Below are positions 35,186-42,241 of a stretch of DNA of 64,000 nt, piece after piece (position 1 is the first letter of the stretch; every line of letters starts with the position of its first letter). The DNA is from JAZLFH01 sp045615705 (lineage in GTDB: Bacteria > Bacillota > Clostridia > UMGS1883). The position numbers were made by a program, and so were the translations under genes. The notes beneath the pieces are model-generated. The model did no database searches. It saw only the letters and a program-made list of their open reading frames with translations, and was not told where the DNA came from. Location of the stretch: the NCBI GenBank assembly GCA_045615705.1, contig JAZLFH010000012.1, forward strand, positions 4,665 through 68,664. The letters are read 5' to 3'.

Positions 35186-35354
35186 AATCCGTCCTTACGG
35201 ACGGGTGAAATCGCCTGCGGCGATGAAATCTGCTTCGCAGATGAAATCCGACTTCGTCGTGTTAAAGAGGACGGATTTAATTTCACCAAAGCCGAAGGCT
35301 TTGATTTCATCCAAAACAAGTTTTGGATTTCACCGTGACGGAGTCACGATTTCA
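35186..35354 (+). repeat. Palindrome array 1 (seven short hairpins with constant spacers)
   Basis: Seven small palindromes in a row: CCGTCC(TTAC)GGACGG at 35189, TCGCC(TGC)GGCGA at 35211, TCTGC(TTC)GCAGA at 35229, CGAC(TTC)GTCG at 35249, CAAAGCC(GAA)GGCTTTG at 35287, TCCAAAAC(AA)GTTTTGGA at 35310 and CGTGAC(GGA)GTCACG at 35334. The spacers are TGAAA in the first half and ATTTCA in the second. An outer 11-bp pair, AAATCCGTCCT (35186-35196) with AGGACGGATTT (35268-35278), closes the first half. No protein is encoded. It follows the tRNA-Cys terminator directly. Confidence 0.88.
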
Positions 35355-35395
35355 TTAATAATAACAGATATCTATATTGTCTACGATTTTCAAAA

Positions 35396-35428
35396 AAAAA
35401 GCACTTTGCGAAACGCAAAGTGCTTTTT
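35396..35428 (-). terminator. Terminator of the zinc-ribbon gene
   Basis: 15-bp stem AAAAAGCACTTTGCG / CGCAAAGTGCTTTTT with loop AAA, located 28 nt after the stop of the minus-strand gene. Confidence 0.8.
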
Positions 35429-35455
35429 TAAATTGTGGATAAAAAACATCAAAAT

Positions 35456-35743
35456 TTATGCTCGGAAATTATGTCCGCATTCGTGACAATAGTAAATTCT
35501 TCTTCTGTTTGAAAACCATCTTCTGGATTGCCAAACATGTCCTTTTCCTGATGTATTCTTTAAAATAGCCATCCACCAGTCATAACAAATGAAAATCATT
35601 AAACCAATACACCATTTTATCATTATCCATATAAAATAATAGATTCCGAACAAAATAGTCCATAAACAACCATGTTTATTCATTTCATTTGACAGCTGAA
35701 CCTTTGTACTACCGCATTTTGGACATTTTACATTGATTGCCAA
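35456..35743 (-). CDS. Small membrane protein with split zinc ribbon
   Basis: 95 aa from a TTG at 35743, which has AAAGGAG about 9 nt upstream. An N-terminal CPKCGS pair and a C-terminal CHECGHNFRA pair could bind one zinc and bracket a Trp-, Ile- and Phe-rich central part (about residues 26-60) with one or two membrane segments, then a basic stretch (SRRWFSNRRR). I do not recognise a characterised family. It is the only gene between two inverted palindrome arrays, with a strong terminator after it, so it may be cargo of that element or an unrelated resident. Confidence 0.6.
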   Translation of the reverse strand: MAINVKCPKCGSTKVQLSNEMNKHGCLWTILFGIYYFIWIMIKWCIGLMIFICYDWWMAILKNTSGKGHVWQSRRWFSNRRRIYYCHECGHNFRA

Positions 35744-36066
35744 TTTTCTTTTCTCCTTTGTATTAATTAAAAAATGCGTCTACCGAAGCAGACGCACAAA
35801 AAACGCAAACTCCGATAGTCGCCAAACTAATCATACACAAAATGAGCTATTATACATACCTACATTGTGGAGCTTGCTGTTTTTAACAACATTCAACAAT
35901 ATAAGTATGCAAATATGAAGCCCATTTTATTAAAAAATAAAATAACTCAATTTTGCGTAAATATTTAATTAGTTTGGCATAATTATTGTACCTTCCTTCT
36001 TCCTTCTTACATATTACTTTTTACTTTCCAAAAATCGTGTATGATATAGATATCCGATTATTTTTA
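35744..36066. other. Non-coding stretch upstream of the zinc-ribbon gene
   Basis: No credible gene. It contains the hairpin TGCGTCT / AGACGCA near 35775-35796 and a pyrimidine-rich run with repeated CTTCCTTCTT near 35993-36010; the rest is AT-rich. Array 2 begins at its right end. Confidence 0.5.
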
Positions 36067-36190
36067 TGAAATCGTGGCTTTGCCACGGTGAAATTAAATC
36101 CGTCCTCTTTAACCCGACGAAGTCGGATTTCATCTGCGATAGCAGATTTCATCGCCGCAGGCAATTTCACCCGTCCGATAGGACGGATTT
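36067..36190 (-). repeat. Palindrome array 2, inverted copy of array 1
   Basis: Units are CGTGGC(TTT)GCCACG at 36073, CCGAC(GAA)GTCGG at 36114, TCTGC(GATA)GCAGA at 36133, TCGCC(GCA)GGCaA at 36152 and CCGTCC(GATA)GGACGG at 36171, separated by TTTCA. Read on the minus strand, 36190-36096 matches 35186-35278 of array 1 almost base for base, with the differences mainly in loops. The same outer AAATCCGTCCT / AGGACGGATTT pair closes it. Confidence 0.88.
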
Positions 36191-36194
36191 AGTT

Positions 36195-36227
36195 GAAAAA
36201 AGCACCGACAAAGTCGATGCTTTTTTC
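36195..36227 (-). terminator. Terminator-like hairpin bordering array 2
   Basis: 15-nt arms GAAAAAAGCACCGAC / GTCGATGCTTTTTTC pair with one mismatch around loop AAA. On the minus strand it precedes array 2 exactly as the tRNA-Cys terminator precedes array 1, including the shared TTTTTTCAACTAAATCCG. Confidence 0.65.
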
Positions 36228-36228
36228 A

Positions 36229-36246
36229 TGGCGTGCCATGAGGGAT
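36229..36246 (-). repeat. 18-nt duplicate of the tRNA-Arg 3' end
   Basis: TGGCGTGCCATGAGGGAT here is identical to 36427-36444, the 3' end of the tRNA-Arg gene including CCA. After these 18 nt the two diverge. It could be an old attachment site, a scar of tRNA duplication or a decayed tRNA. Confidence 0.75.
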
Positions 36247-36394
36247 ACAGATGCTACGCATCTTGCGTGCTTGCCCACCCAAATGCTTCGCATTTCGGTA
36301 CCGGGCTTTGCACCAACTTCGCTAAAAACGGTTATCAACCGTTTTTTTAACGCTCGTTGCCCTCTCAGGGTTTAAGTCCCAATATAGAAACATT
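36247..36394. other. Hairpin-rich stretch between the tRNA fragment and the tRNA-Arg terminator
   Basis: No gene. It has the palindromes GATGC(TAC)GCATC near 36251 and AAATGC(TTC)GCATTT near 36282, with the same small loops as the arrays but without the constant spacer. AAAAACGGTT(ATC)AACCGTTTTT at 36324-36346 looks like an intrinsic terminator. Confidence 0.55.
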
Positions 36395-36425
36395 AAAGCA
36401 GAGAACATAAAATGTTCTCTGCTTT
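36395..36425 (-). terminator. Terminator of tRNA-Arg
   Basis: 14-bp stem AAAGCAGAGAACAT / ATGTTCTCTGCTTT with a 3-nt loop, starting 2 nt beyond the encoded CCA on the minus strand. Confidence 0.75.
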
Positions 36426-36426
36426 T

Positions 36427-36503
36427 TGGCGTGCCATGAGGGATTCGAACCCCCGACCTTATGGTCCGTAGCCATACGCTCTATCCAGCTGAGCTAATGG
36501 CAC
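36427..36503 (-). tRNA. tRNA-Arg (ACG)
   Basis: 77 nt with encoded CCA. Acceptor GTGCCAT / ATGGCAC, discriminator G, anticodon stem TATGG / CCATA around loop CTACGGA (anticodon ACG, read as ICG) and T loop TTCGAAT. Single-gene unit. Confidence 0.96.
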
Positions 36504-36584
36504 AAATTTTCTACGCAAAAAGTATTGTACCACAAGAAGGACTAAAAAGCAAACAAAATTTTGATTTTTTTTAGAGTTTTTTAA

Positions 36585-37469
36585 TTACAGTAAGACTTCA
36601 CTAAAAACTCTTCTGAAATTATTATAAGCAATGTCTTTAACAACATCTTCCGGGTAGTTTCTTTTTAGAAGTTCATCGAAGATTTTGTTAAGTTCCGCCA
36701 CACCAAAAATTCCATCGGGGAGTGCATCAACTCCGTCAAAGTCAGTTCCTATGCCTATATTCTTTTCGCCGCCCAATGAAAGAAAATGCTCGATGTGGTC
36801 AATTACCGTATCAATATTACTGTTATCACCCAAAAAGTCGGCACAAAGATTAATTCCGACTACACCACGGTTTAAAATAATTGCCTTAAATTCCTCATCT
36901 GTAAGATTTCTCTTGTATTTTGGGTTAACTGTTCGTGAATTTGAGTGAGATGCGACTACGGGATTTTTGGAATACTCCAAAACATCAAAAAAACTCTTAT
37001 CGCCTATGTGTGATACATCAATTACTACACCCAAAAAATATGCCCTGTCAATAATTTTGCGTCCGAAGTCGGTAAGCCCATGGTCAACATCGTTTGCAAT
37101 ACTTGATGCTGCTTCATTTCGGTTATTCCATGTAAGAGTAAGAAGCCTCATGCCTCTTTTATAAAAATAGTCAAACGCACTCATACTGCCTCTGAAAGCA
37201 TCTGCTCCTTCGAGAGCCAAAACCGCACAAAACGGATTATTCAAATCATCACGGCAAGTAACTTTTGTAAGATTATGCCTTCTTATCACTCTGTCGAAGC
37301 GTGGAAGTATTCTTTTGGTATAAGAAAATGCGGGGTAGTATTCGGGGCAAATTGCGAAAATTTGAGTATAGAACGGGTACAAAAACATATCGGAAATTTC
37401 AAGTTGAGGATTTTCTCTAACTGACAGCGTATCGCAATGTGCATCAAAAACCCCATATTTAAAAGGCAT
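36585..37469 (-). CDS. Membrane dipeptidase (peptidase M19 family)
   Basis: 294 aa from the ATG at 37469, which has GAGGTGG upstream; the longer frame lies inside yraN. The renal-dipeptidase family binds two zincs: FDAHCDTL near residue 10 supplies the first His and Asp, LEGAD the bridging Glu, DVSHIGD and ASHSNSR later His ligands, and GIGTDFDG the final Asp. It hydrolyses dipeptides, often with D-residues. No signal peptide is seen, so a cytosolic enzyme is likely. It overlaps yraN by 11 nt and ends the rplS-side gene run. Confidence 0.9.
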   Translation of the reverse strand: MPFKYGVFDAHCDTLSVRENPQLEISDMFLYPFYTQIFAICPEYYPAFSYTKRILPRFDRVIRRHNLTKVTCRDDLNNPFCAVLALEGADAFRGSMSAFDYFYKRGMRLLTLTWNNRNEAASSIANDVDHGLTDFGRKIIDRAYFLGVVIDVSHIGDKSFFDVLEYSKNPVVASHSNSRTVNPKYKRNLTDEEFKAIILNRGVVGINLCADFLGDNSNIDTVIDHIEHFLSLGGEKNIGIGTDFDGVDALPDGIFGVAELNKIFDELLKRNYPEDVVKDIAYNNFRRVFSEVLL

Positions 37470-37824
37470 CTTTAACCACCTCAACTTCGGGTTTAATAAG
37501 TTTTTTATCATTGTAGTCGGAAACAACAGAAACAAAATCAAACCGAGTAAAAGAATCCGAAAGACCTCGCTCACTAAGATAAATCAAAGCCGTTTTTTTA
37601 ATTCTTTCTATCTTTTTATAATTAATAGATTCACTCGGTGAAACAACAGCATTTCTTTTTTTCAGTCGAACCTCTACAAAGCAAATGTATTCTTTATCCT
37701 GTGCTATAATGTCAATTTCCCCAAAACGAGAGTGATAATTTCTGTCTAAAATCTTATACTTATTCTTTTTTAAAACTTTTACGGCAAGTTCTTCGCCCAA
37801 AACACCAATATCTTTTCTTTCCAT
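37459..37824 (-). CDS. yraN: YraN/UPF0102 family endonuclease-like protein
   Basis: 121 aa. The family has a nuclease-like fold: the GEELAVKVLKKNKYKILDRNYHSRFGEIDIIAQD segment leads to the catalytic-type E-x-D and FVEVRLKK (E-x-K equivalent). Members sit next to rnhB in many Bacillota, as here (2-nt gap to rnhB). Its biochemical role is not settled; Holliday-junction-type DNA processing has been proposed for the fold. Confidence 0.92.
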   Translation of the reverse strand: MERKDIGVLGEELAVKVLKKNKYKILDRNYHSRFGEIDIIAQDKEYICFVEVRLKKRNAVVSPSESINYKKIERIKKTALIYLSERGLSDSFTRFDFVSVVSDYNDKKLIKPEVEVVKDAF

Positions 37825-37826
37825 AA

Positions 37827-38450
37827 TTACACAAACTTTTTTACAAAGGTTTTTCTGTGAAATTCACACGCACCGTGAATTTTAAGTGCTTCGATATGAA
37901 CTTTCGTACCATATCCCTTGTGCTTTATAAATGAATATTCGGGATAAATTTTATCAAGTTCCGCCATATATCTGTCCCTCGAAACCTTGGCAAGAATAGA
38001 AGCGGCGGCAATCGAGGCACTCTTTGAGTCGCCCTTTACTACGCATTGGTGATTCAATTTGCAAAACTTAATATCATCTCCGTCAACAAGGACAAACTCG
38101 GGAGTCGTTTTCAAAGCAGTTATAGCCCTGTTCATAGCCATATATGTAGCGTTTCTTATATTGTACTCGTCAATTTCTTCAACACTTGCGGAAGCGATAG
38201 CATAAGAAATTGCGTTTTCACAAATTACATCAAAAAGAATTTCTCTCTTTTTTTCGCTGACTTTTTTTGAGTCGTTAAGACCTTCGGGCGAGAAAAAAGG
38301 CGGCAATATAACTGCCGCTGCAAAAACATCTCCCGCAAGAGGACCTCTCCCTGCCTCGTCAACTCCCGCAATCGTTTTGACTCCTTTTGAGAAGGCATCT
38401 CTTTCAATATCCCACATCATATTAAGACGCATTTCTTCTTTTTCGTTCAT
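37827..38450 (-). CDS. rnhB: Ribonuclease HII
   Basis: 207 aa. It cuts the RNA strand of RNA-DNA hybrids, including single ribonucleotides in DNA. The catalytic DE pair is Asp31-Glu32 in AGVDEAGRGPLAG; the later Asp residues are in VLVDGDDI and around KGDSKSASIAAASILAKVSRD. Between rbgA (9-nt gap) and yraN (2-nt gap). Confidence 0.96.
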   Translation of the reverse strand: MNEKEEMRLNMMWDIERDAFSKGVKTIAGVDEAGRGPLAGDVFAAAVILPPFFSPEGLNDSKKVSEKKREILFDVICENAISYAIASASVEEIDEYNIRNATYMAMNRAITALKTTPEFVLVDGDDIKFCKLNHQCVVKGDSKSASIAAASILAKVSRDRYMAELDKIYPEYSFIKHKGYGTKVHIEALKIHGACEFHRKTFVKKFV

Positions 38451-38459
38451 AAAAATCTC

Positions 38460-39281
38460 CTAATCAAGTGTTATTCTGCCAAGTTTGGAAGCCCTAAACT
38501 CATCAAGTAAAACATTTGATGCACGGCGAATGTCCGCTTCACCGTTTGAAACAAAAAATGAGCGATTTTTTGCAATGTCAAAGAGAATATCATACCCATT
38601 TTTATCAATATCCGAAAGTGAATATCTTTCTTTGAGAGCATCGCCGTAGTTATCCCTTAAAAAATCGCAAAGAGATGACGCCAATTCTTCCACATTCATT
38701 ATATCGTCTTTTATTGCACCGGTAAAGGCAAGTTTTAACCCGACTGACTTATCTTCAAATTTCGGCCACAAAATTCCGGGGGTGTCAAGCATTTCTATTC
38801 CGCTTTTTAAAGTAACCCATTGCTTTCCTCTGGTAACACCGGGACGGTCGCCGACTTTTGTCGCACCCTTTTTGGAAAGTTTGTTTATAAGAGAAGATTT
38901 CCCTACATTCGGTATACCGCAAACCATAATTCTGATAGGCTTATTTACGATACCTCTTTTTTTATCACGCTCAATCTTTTCTTTTAAAAGTTCTTTTATC
39001 TTTGGTGCGATTTTGTCAACTCCCATACCGCTTTTTGAACTGATGAGAATTGCATTTAGTTTATCCTTCCACAAAAGGTTGGACTTTTCGTCCGCAATAT
39101 CGCTCTTGTTTATAACGGTAACGATGGGCTTTCCCTTTGTAAGAGAGGGCAAATCGGGGTTTCGGCTTGAAACAGGACAACGGGCGTCCAAAATTTCGAG
39201 GACACAATCTACGCTTTTTATGTCTTCTTCAATCATTCGCCTCGTTTTTGTCATATGCCCCGGAAACCACTGTATATCCAT
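38460..39281 (-). CDS. rbgA: Ribosome biogenesis GTPase A (RbgA/YlqF)
   Basis: 273 aa. It helps late assembly of the 50S subunit. The circularly permuted G motifs are clear: G4 VINKSD (about residue 57) comes before G1 GIPNVGKSSLINKL (about 124), and G3 is DTPGILWP. The N terminus MDIQWFPGHMTKTRR is characteristic. Located between lepB and rnhB in the usual Bacillota order. Confidence 0.97.
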   Translation of the reverse strand: MDIQWFPGHMTKTRRMIEEDIKSVDCVLEILDARCPVSSRNPDLPSLTKGKPIVTVINKSDIADEKSNLLWKDKLNAILISSKSGMGVDKIAPKIKELLKEKIERDKKRGIVNKPIRIMVCGIPNVGKSSLINKLSKKGATKVGDRPGVTRGKQWVTLKSGIEMLDTPGILWPKFEDKSVGLKLAFTGAIKDDIMNVEELASSLCDFLRDNYGDALKERYSLSDIDKNGYDILFDIAKNRSFFVSNGEADIRRASNVLLDEFRASKLGRITLD

Positions 39282-39293
39282 AAAAGCCTCCGA

Positions 39294-39869
39294 TTAAAAT
39301 GTACAAATTTTGTTAAACGGCCAAAATCTTAAAACAGCATTGCCCAAAACAGACTTTTCGGAAACAAATCCAACATCGGGGGAACGACTGTCTTTACTTC
39401 CGTTTCGGTTATCGCCAAGAACGAAGATATGATCTTCGGGAACAGTTGCTTCGGTAAAACTGAAGATGTTTCTCATATCTTCTTTTATATAATCTTCATC
39501 AAGTTTTTGTCCGTCAACAAAGACACTGCTTGTAGCATAATCAATCTCGACATGCTGTCCTTCGGTTGCGATTACTCTTTTTACATAGCAATCCGAAGGG
39601 GAACAAGCAGGATGAAAAATAACAATATCGCCTTGTTTTGGAGTGTAACCCAGACGCCATACGACAAGTCTTTGGTTGTGAGCGAGAGTAGGAACCATAC
39701 TGCTGCCGTCAACACGGACAACGGTAAAAATGAATGTGCGAATTACAAAAGCGATAACTACCGCCCAAAGTATAGCTTTCACCCACTCTAATGCCTCGCT
39801 TTTTAAAGAATTCTTTTTTTTATTATCATTATTTGTTTCGTTTGTTTCATTTATTACTTCGTTTTCCAT
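39294..39869 (-). CDS. lepB: Signal peptidase I
   Basis: 191 aa. It cleaves signal peptides outside the membrane. A cytosolic Asn- and Lys-rich N tail (about 1-23) is followed by one transmembrane helix (about 30-50), then the catalytic Ser57 in DGSSMVPTL and Lys97 in CYVKRVIA, and GDNRNGSKDSR near the C terminus. Single-helix anchoring is usual for Gram-positive enzymes. The N-terminal tail of alternating Asn, Glu and Thr is low-complexity. Confidence 0.96.
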   Translation of the reverse strand: MENEVINETNETNNDNKKKNSLKSEALEWVKAILWAVVIAFVIRTFIFTVVRVDGSSMVPTLAHNQRLVVWRLGYTPKQGDIVIFHPACSPSDCYVKRVIATEGQHVEIDYATSSVFVDGQKLDEDYIKEDMRNIFSFTEATVPEDHIFVLGDNRNGSKDSRSPDVGFVSEKSVLGNAVLRFWPFNKICTF

Positions 39870-39966
39870 AAAAATTCCACCTCTACGAGAGAGTATAGCA
39901 CTGTTTCAAATTAAAATCAATAATCAAAGCAAAAAAGAATATTAAAATTCAATTAGGGGATTAATA

Positions 39967-40003
39967 AAAAAAGCAGTTTGAAACTTTGTTCAAACTGCTT
40001 TTT
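39967..40003 (-). terminator. Terminator of rplS
   Basis: Arms with the core AAGCAGTTTGAA / TTCAAACTGCTT, flanked by A and T runs, directly after the rplS stop. It separates rplS from lepB, which therefore needs its own promoter or read-through. Confidence 0.85.
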
Positions 40004-40005
40004 TA

Positions 40006-40347
40006 TTAAAGTCTTTCTTTAACCTTTGCTGCCTTACCGACTCTGTCTCGCAAGTAGTAAAGTTTAGCACGGCGTACCTTACCGTGGCGAACAACTTCGA
40101 TTTTTGCGAGGTTCGGCGAATGAACAGGGAATGTTCTTTCAACACCTACACCGTAAGAAAGACGGCGTACTGTGAAAGTTTCACTGATACCGCCATTTTT
40201 CATTGAGATAACAGTTCCTTCAAAAATCTGAACTCTTTCTCTTGTGCCTTCCTTAACCTTTACATGAACCTTAACGGTATCACCGATTTCAATTTTCGGA
40301 AGGTCAGTACGAAGTTGCGACTCCGTAATTGCTTTGATAATATCCAT
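40006..40347 (-). CDS. rplS: 50S ribosomal protein L19
   Basis: 113 aa. The ATG at 40347 is used because AAAGGATG stands 6 nt upstream, while the in-frame ATG at 40356 has no spacing. L19 sits at the subunit interface. Signature stretches are GDTVKVHVKVKEGTRERVQIFEG, FTVRRLSYGVGVERTFPVHSP and VRRAKLYYLRDRVGKAAKVKE. The trmD and rimM genes usually upstream are absent; it has its own promoter and leader. Confidence 0.97.
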   Translation of the reverse strand: MDIIKAITESQLRTDLPKIEIGDTVKVHVKVKEGTRERVQIFEGTVISMKNGGISETFTVRRLSYGVGVERTFPVHSPNLAKIEVVRHGKVRRAKLYYLRDRVGKAAKVKERL

Positions 40348-40428
40348 CAAAAACATCCTTTCTTTTCCCGGAAATCCGGTATGCTGCGGCGTTCGTGCGA
40401 AAGAATGGCAGAGGACCGCCCGTAAATG
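40348..40428 (-). ncRNA. Candidate L19 leader RNA
   Basis: The ~80-nt untranslated leader has GC-rich, pairable segments unlike the flanks: a GGCGG with CCGC pair over about 30 nt and CCGG(ATTT)CCGG near the ribosome site. Bacillota rplS genes often carry an autoregulatory leader, so position and structure fit, but I could not compare it with the consensus. Confidence 0.5.
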
Positions 40429-40435
40429 CTTAGAT

Positions 40436-40464
40436 AGAATACCACAAATTTAATGCTTTTGCAA
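40436..40464 (-). promoter_or_regulatory. Candidate promoter of rplS
   Basis: Minus strand: -35 TTGCAA (40464-40459), 17 bp, -10 TATTCT (40441-40436). Confidence 0.6.
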
Positions 40465-40514
40465 GAGTTTTTTTAAAAAAGTGCGAAAAAAGTGTTTTTT
40501 TATCTTAATTTTAC

Positions 40515-40543
40515 TTGACAAACCTTATTTATAGTGGTAGCAT
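40515..40543 (+). promoter_or_regulatory. Candidate promoter for the ACT-hom-lysC run
   Basis: -35 TTGACA (40515-40520), 17 bp, -10 TAGCAT (40538-40543), about 40 nt before the first gene. Confidence 0.65.
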
Positions 40544-40582
40544 AGACAAGAAAAAAACAAATGTCTATGAGCGGTGCACAAA

Positions 40583-41020
40583 ATGAGCGATAACGGAAAG
40601 TACATTTTAATAGACAGCGAGGCACTTCCGGATGTTTTTATAAAAACACTTGCGGTTAAAGAACTCTTAGAAAAGGACAAGCGTATTACGGTTGGTGAAG
40701 CTTGCGAAAAAGAAGGAATGAGTCGCAGTGCGTTTTATAAATATCGGGACAGTGTTTTTGCGTTTAACAGAATGCAAGGCGTACTTACGCTTTTGGCTGT
40801 TGTTCTCGATATAAAAGGAGTACTCAGTGAAATGTTAAACCTTTTAAGCGAAGAAAACTGCAACATTTTAACCATAAATCAGGGAGTACCGCTTAATTCG
40901 GTGGCAAATATTACATTTACCATACAGACAGAGAAGATGAACTGCTCGGTTGACAGGCTTTTGACGAGGCTTAAATCAGTTTCCGGAGTAAGAAGTATAA
41001 ACATTTTATCACAACAGTAG
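40583..41020 (+). CDS. ACT-domain protein, PheB/UPF0735 family
   Basis: 145 aa from the ATG at 40583 (a GTG at 40574 is also in frame). An N-terminal helix-turn-helix-like part (ITVGEACEKEGMSRSAFYKYRDSVFAF) precedes an ACT domain (about 70-145). ACT domains bind amino acids; the family is called PheB in Bacillus though its function is not settled. Position just before hom and lysC suggests sensing of an aspartate-family amino acid. A 10-nt gap to hom implies one operon. Confidence 0.85.
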   Translation: MSDNGKYILIDSEALPDVFIKTLAVKELLEKDKRITVGEACEKEGMSRSAFYKYRDSVFAFNRMQGVLTLLAVVLDIKGVLSEMLNLLSEENCNILTINQGVPLNSVANITFTIQTEKMNCSVDRLLTRLKSVSGVRSINILSQQ

Positions 41021-41030
41021 GGGTGGAAAT

Positions 41031-42230
41031 ATGAACATAGCAATTATAGGATACGGAGTTGTCGGCTCCGGGGTGTACGAAGTGATTAAGGAAAACGCTT
41101 CGATATTGGCACGAAAATGTCAAAAAGATATTAATATAAAGTATATACTTGATATCAGAGATTTTGACAACCACTGTGAAAAAGAAATCTTCACAAAGAA
41201 TTTTGAAGACATTTTAAATGATGACAGTGTTGAAATTGTAGTTGAAACAGTCGGAGGAAAAACCTTTGCTTACGAGTACACCAAAAAACTTTTAATGGCG
41301 GGAAAGAGTATGGTAACAAGCAACAAAGAACTTGTTGCAACATACGGAGATGAACTTTTAAAAATTGCAAGAGAAAAGAATGTCCGCTATCTTTTTGAGG
41401 CGTCTGTCGGCGGAGGAATACCAATTATCAGACCTCTTGTTCAGTGCCTTGCGGGAAACAAAATCAATAAAATTGAAGGAATATTAAACGGCACGACAAA
41501 TTATATACTTACAAAAATGTTTAAAGACGGTCAAAGTTTTGATGATGCACTAATAGATGCACAAAAACTCGGTTATGCGGAAAGAGATGCTTCTGCCGAT
41601 GTGGACGGATTGGACACATGCAGAAAAATTGCGATTTTAACTTCACTTTCTTACGGATTTAAGATTAATGCGGATAAAATTCCGACCGAAGGAATAAGAA
41701 ATATTACTAAGGAAGATGTTTCATACGCAGAAAAGTTCGGATATTCGATAAAACTTATCGGGTACAGCAATATTTATGATAGCGGTGTAAACATAAGAGT
41801 TTGCCCTATGCTTGTAAGTAAGGAAAGCCCGGTTTCTGCCGTTGAAGATGTTTTTAATGCGGTTTTGGTAAACGGTAATGAGGTAGATGATGTAATGTTT
41901 TACGGCAGAGGAGCAGGAAAACTTCCGACAGCGAGTGCCGTTGTGGGCGATGTTGTCGATATTGCACAGACACCAAAAAATACGGGAAAATTTTTCTGGG
42001 AAACAGAAAAAGAAAATTCGATTCTTCCCAAAGAAGACGAGAAATTCTCCCGGTTGGTCAGAATAGAAAACGATAAAAAAGATATTTGCAAAAAAGTTTT
42101 CGGTGCTGATGAATTTTACGGCATAAATGATGAATGTGCGTTTATAAGCAGTGAAATCAGCGAAAAGGACTTTGATATTTTCTGTAAAAAGGTCGGAGGA
42201 GTAATAAGTTCTGTAAGAGTGTTAAAATAG
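41031..42230 (+). CDS. hom: Homoserine dehydrogenase
   Basis: 399 aa. It reduces aspartate semialdehyde to homoserine, on the route to threonine and methionine. The NAD(P) loop is IIGYGVVGSGVYEV; VETVGGKTFAYEYTKKLLMAGKSMVTSNKEL and EASVGGGIPIIRPL are the substrate and catalytic regions, and GILNGTTNYILTKM is a family signature. The C-terminal ~60 residues look like a reduced ACT domain, shorter than in feedback-regulated enzymes of about 430 aa. lysC follows 11 nt later. Confidence 0.95.
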   Translation: MNIAIIGYGVVGSGVYEVIKENASILARKCQKDINIKYILDIRDFDNHCEKEIFTKNFEDILNDDSVEIVVETVGGKTFAYEYTKKLLMAGKSMVTSNKELVATYGDELLKIAREKNVRYLFEASVGGGIPIIRPLVQCLAGNKINKIEGILNGTTNYILTKMFKDGQSFDDALIDAQKLGYAERDASADVDGLDTCRKIAILTSLSYGFKINADKIPTEGIRNITKEDVSYAEKFGYSIKLIGYSNIYDSGVNIRVCPMLVSKESPVSAVEDVFNAVLVNGNEVDDVMFYGRGAGKLPTASAVVGDVVDIAQTPKNTGKFFWETEKENSILPKEDEKFSRLVRIENDKKDICKKVFGADEFYGINDECAFISSEISEKDFDIFCKKVGGVISSVRVLK

Positions 42231-42241
42231 GAGGTTTATAT

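Noticed and set aside
35186..36190. CRISPR array
   Set aside because: Constant words are only 5-7 nt, variable parts are self-complementary rather than unique spacers, and no cas gene is near.
36066..36350. 94-codon ORF across array 2
   Set aside because: It is a translation of the palindromes and the tRNA fragment; no ribosome site and composition unlike the genes.
36229..36444. Active integration site pair (attL/attR)
   Set aside because: Only about 180 bp lie between the two 18-nt copies, with no gene; at most a scar.
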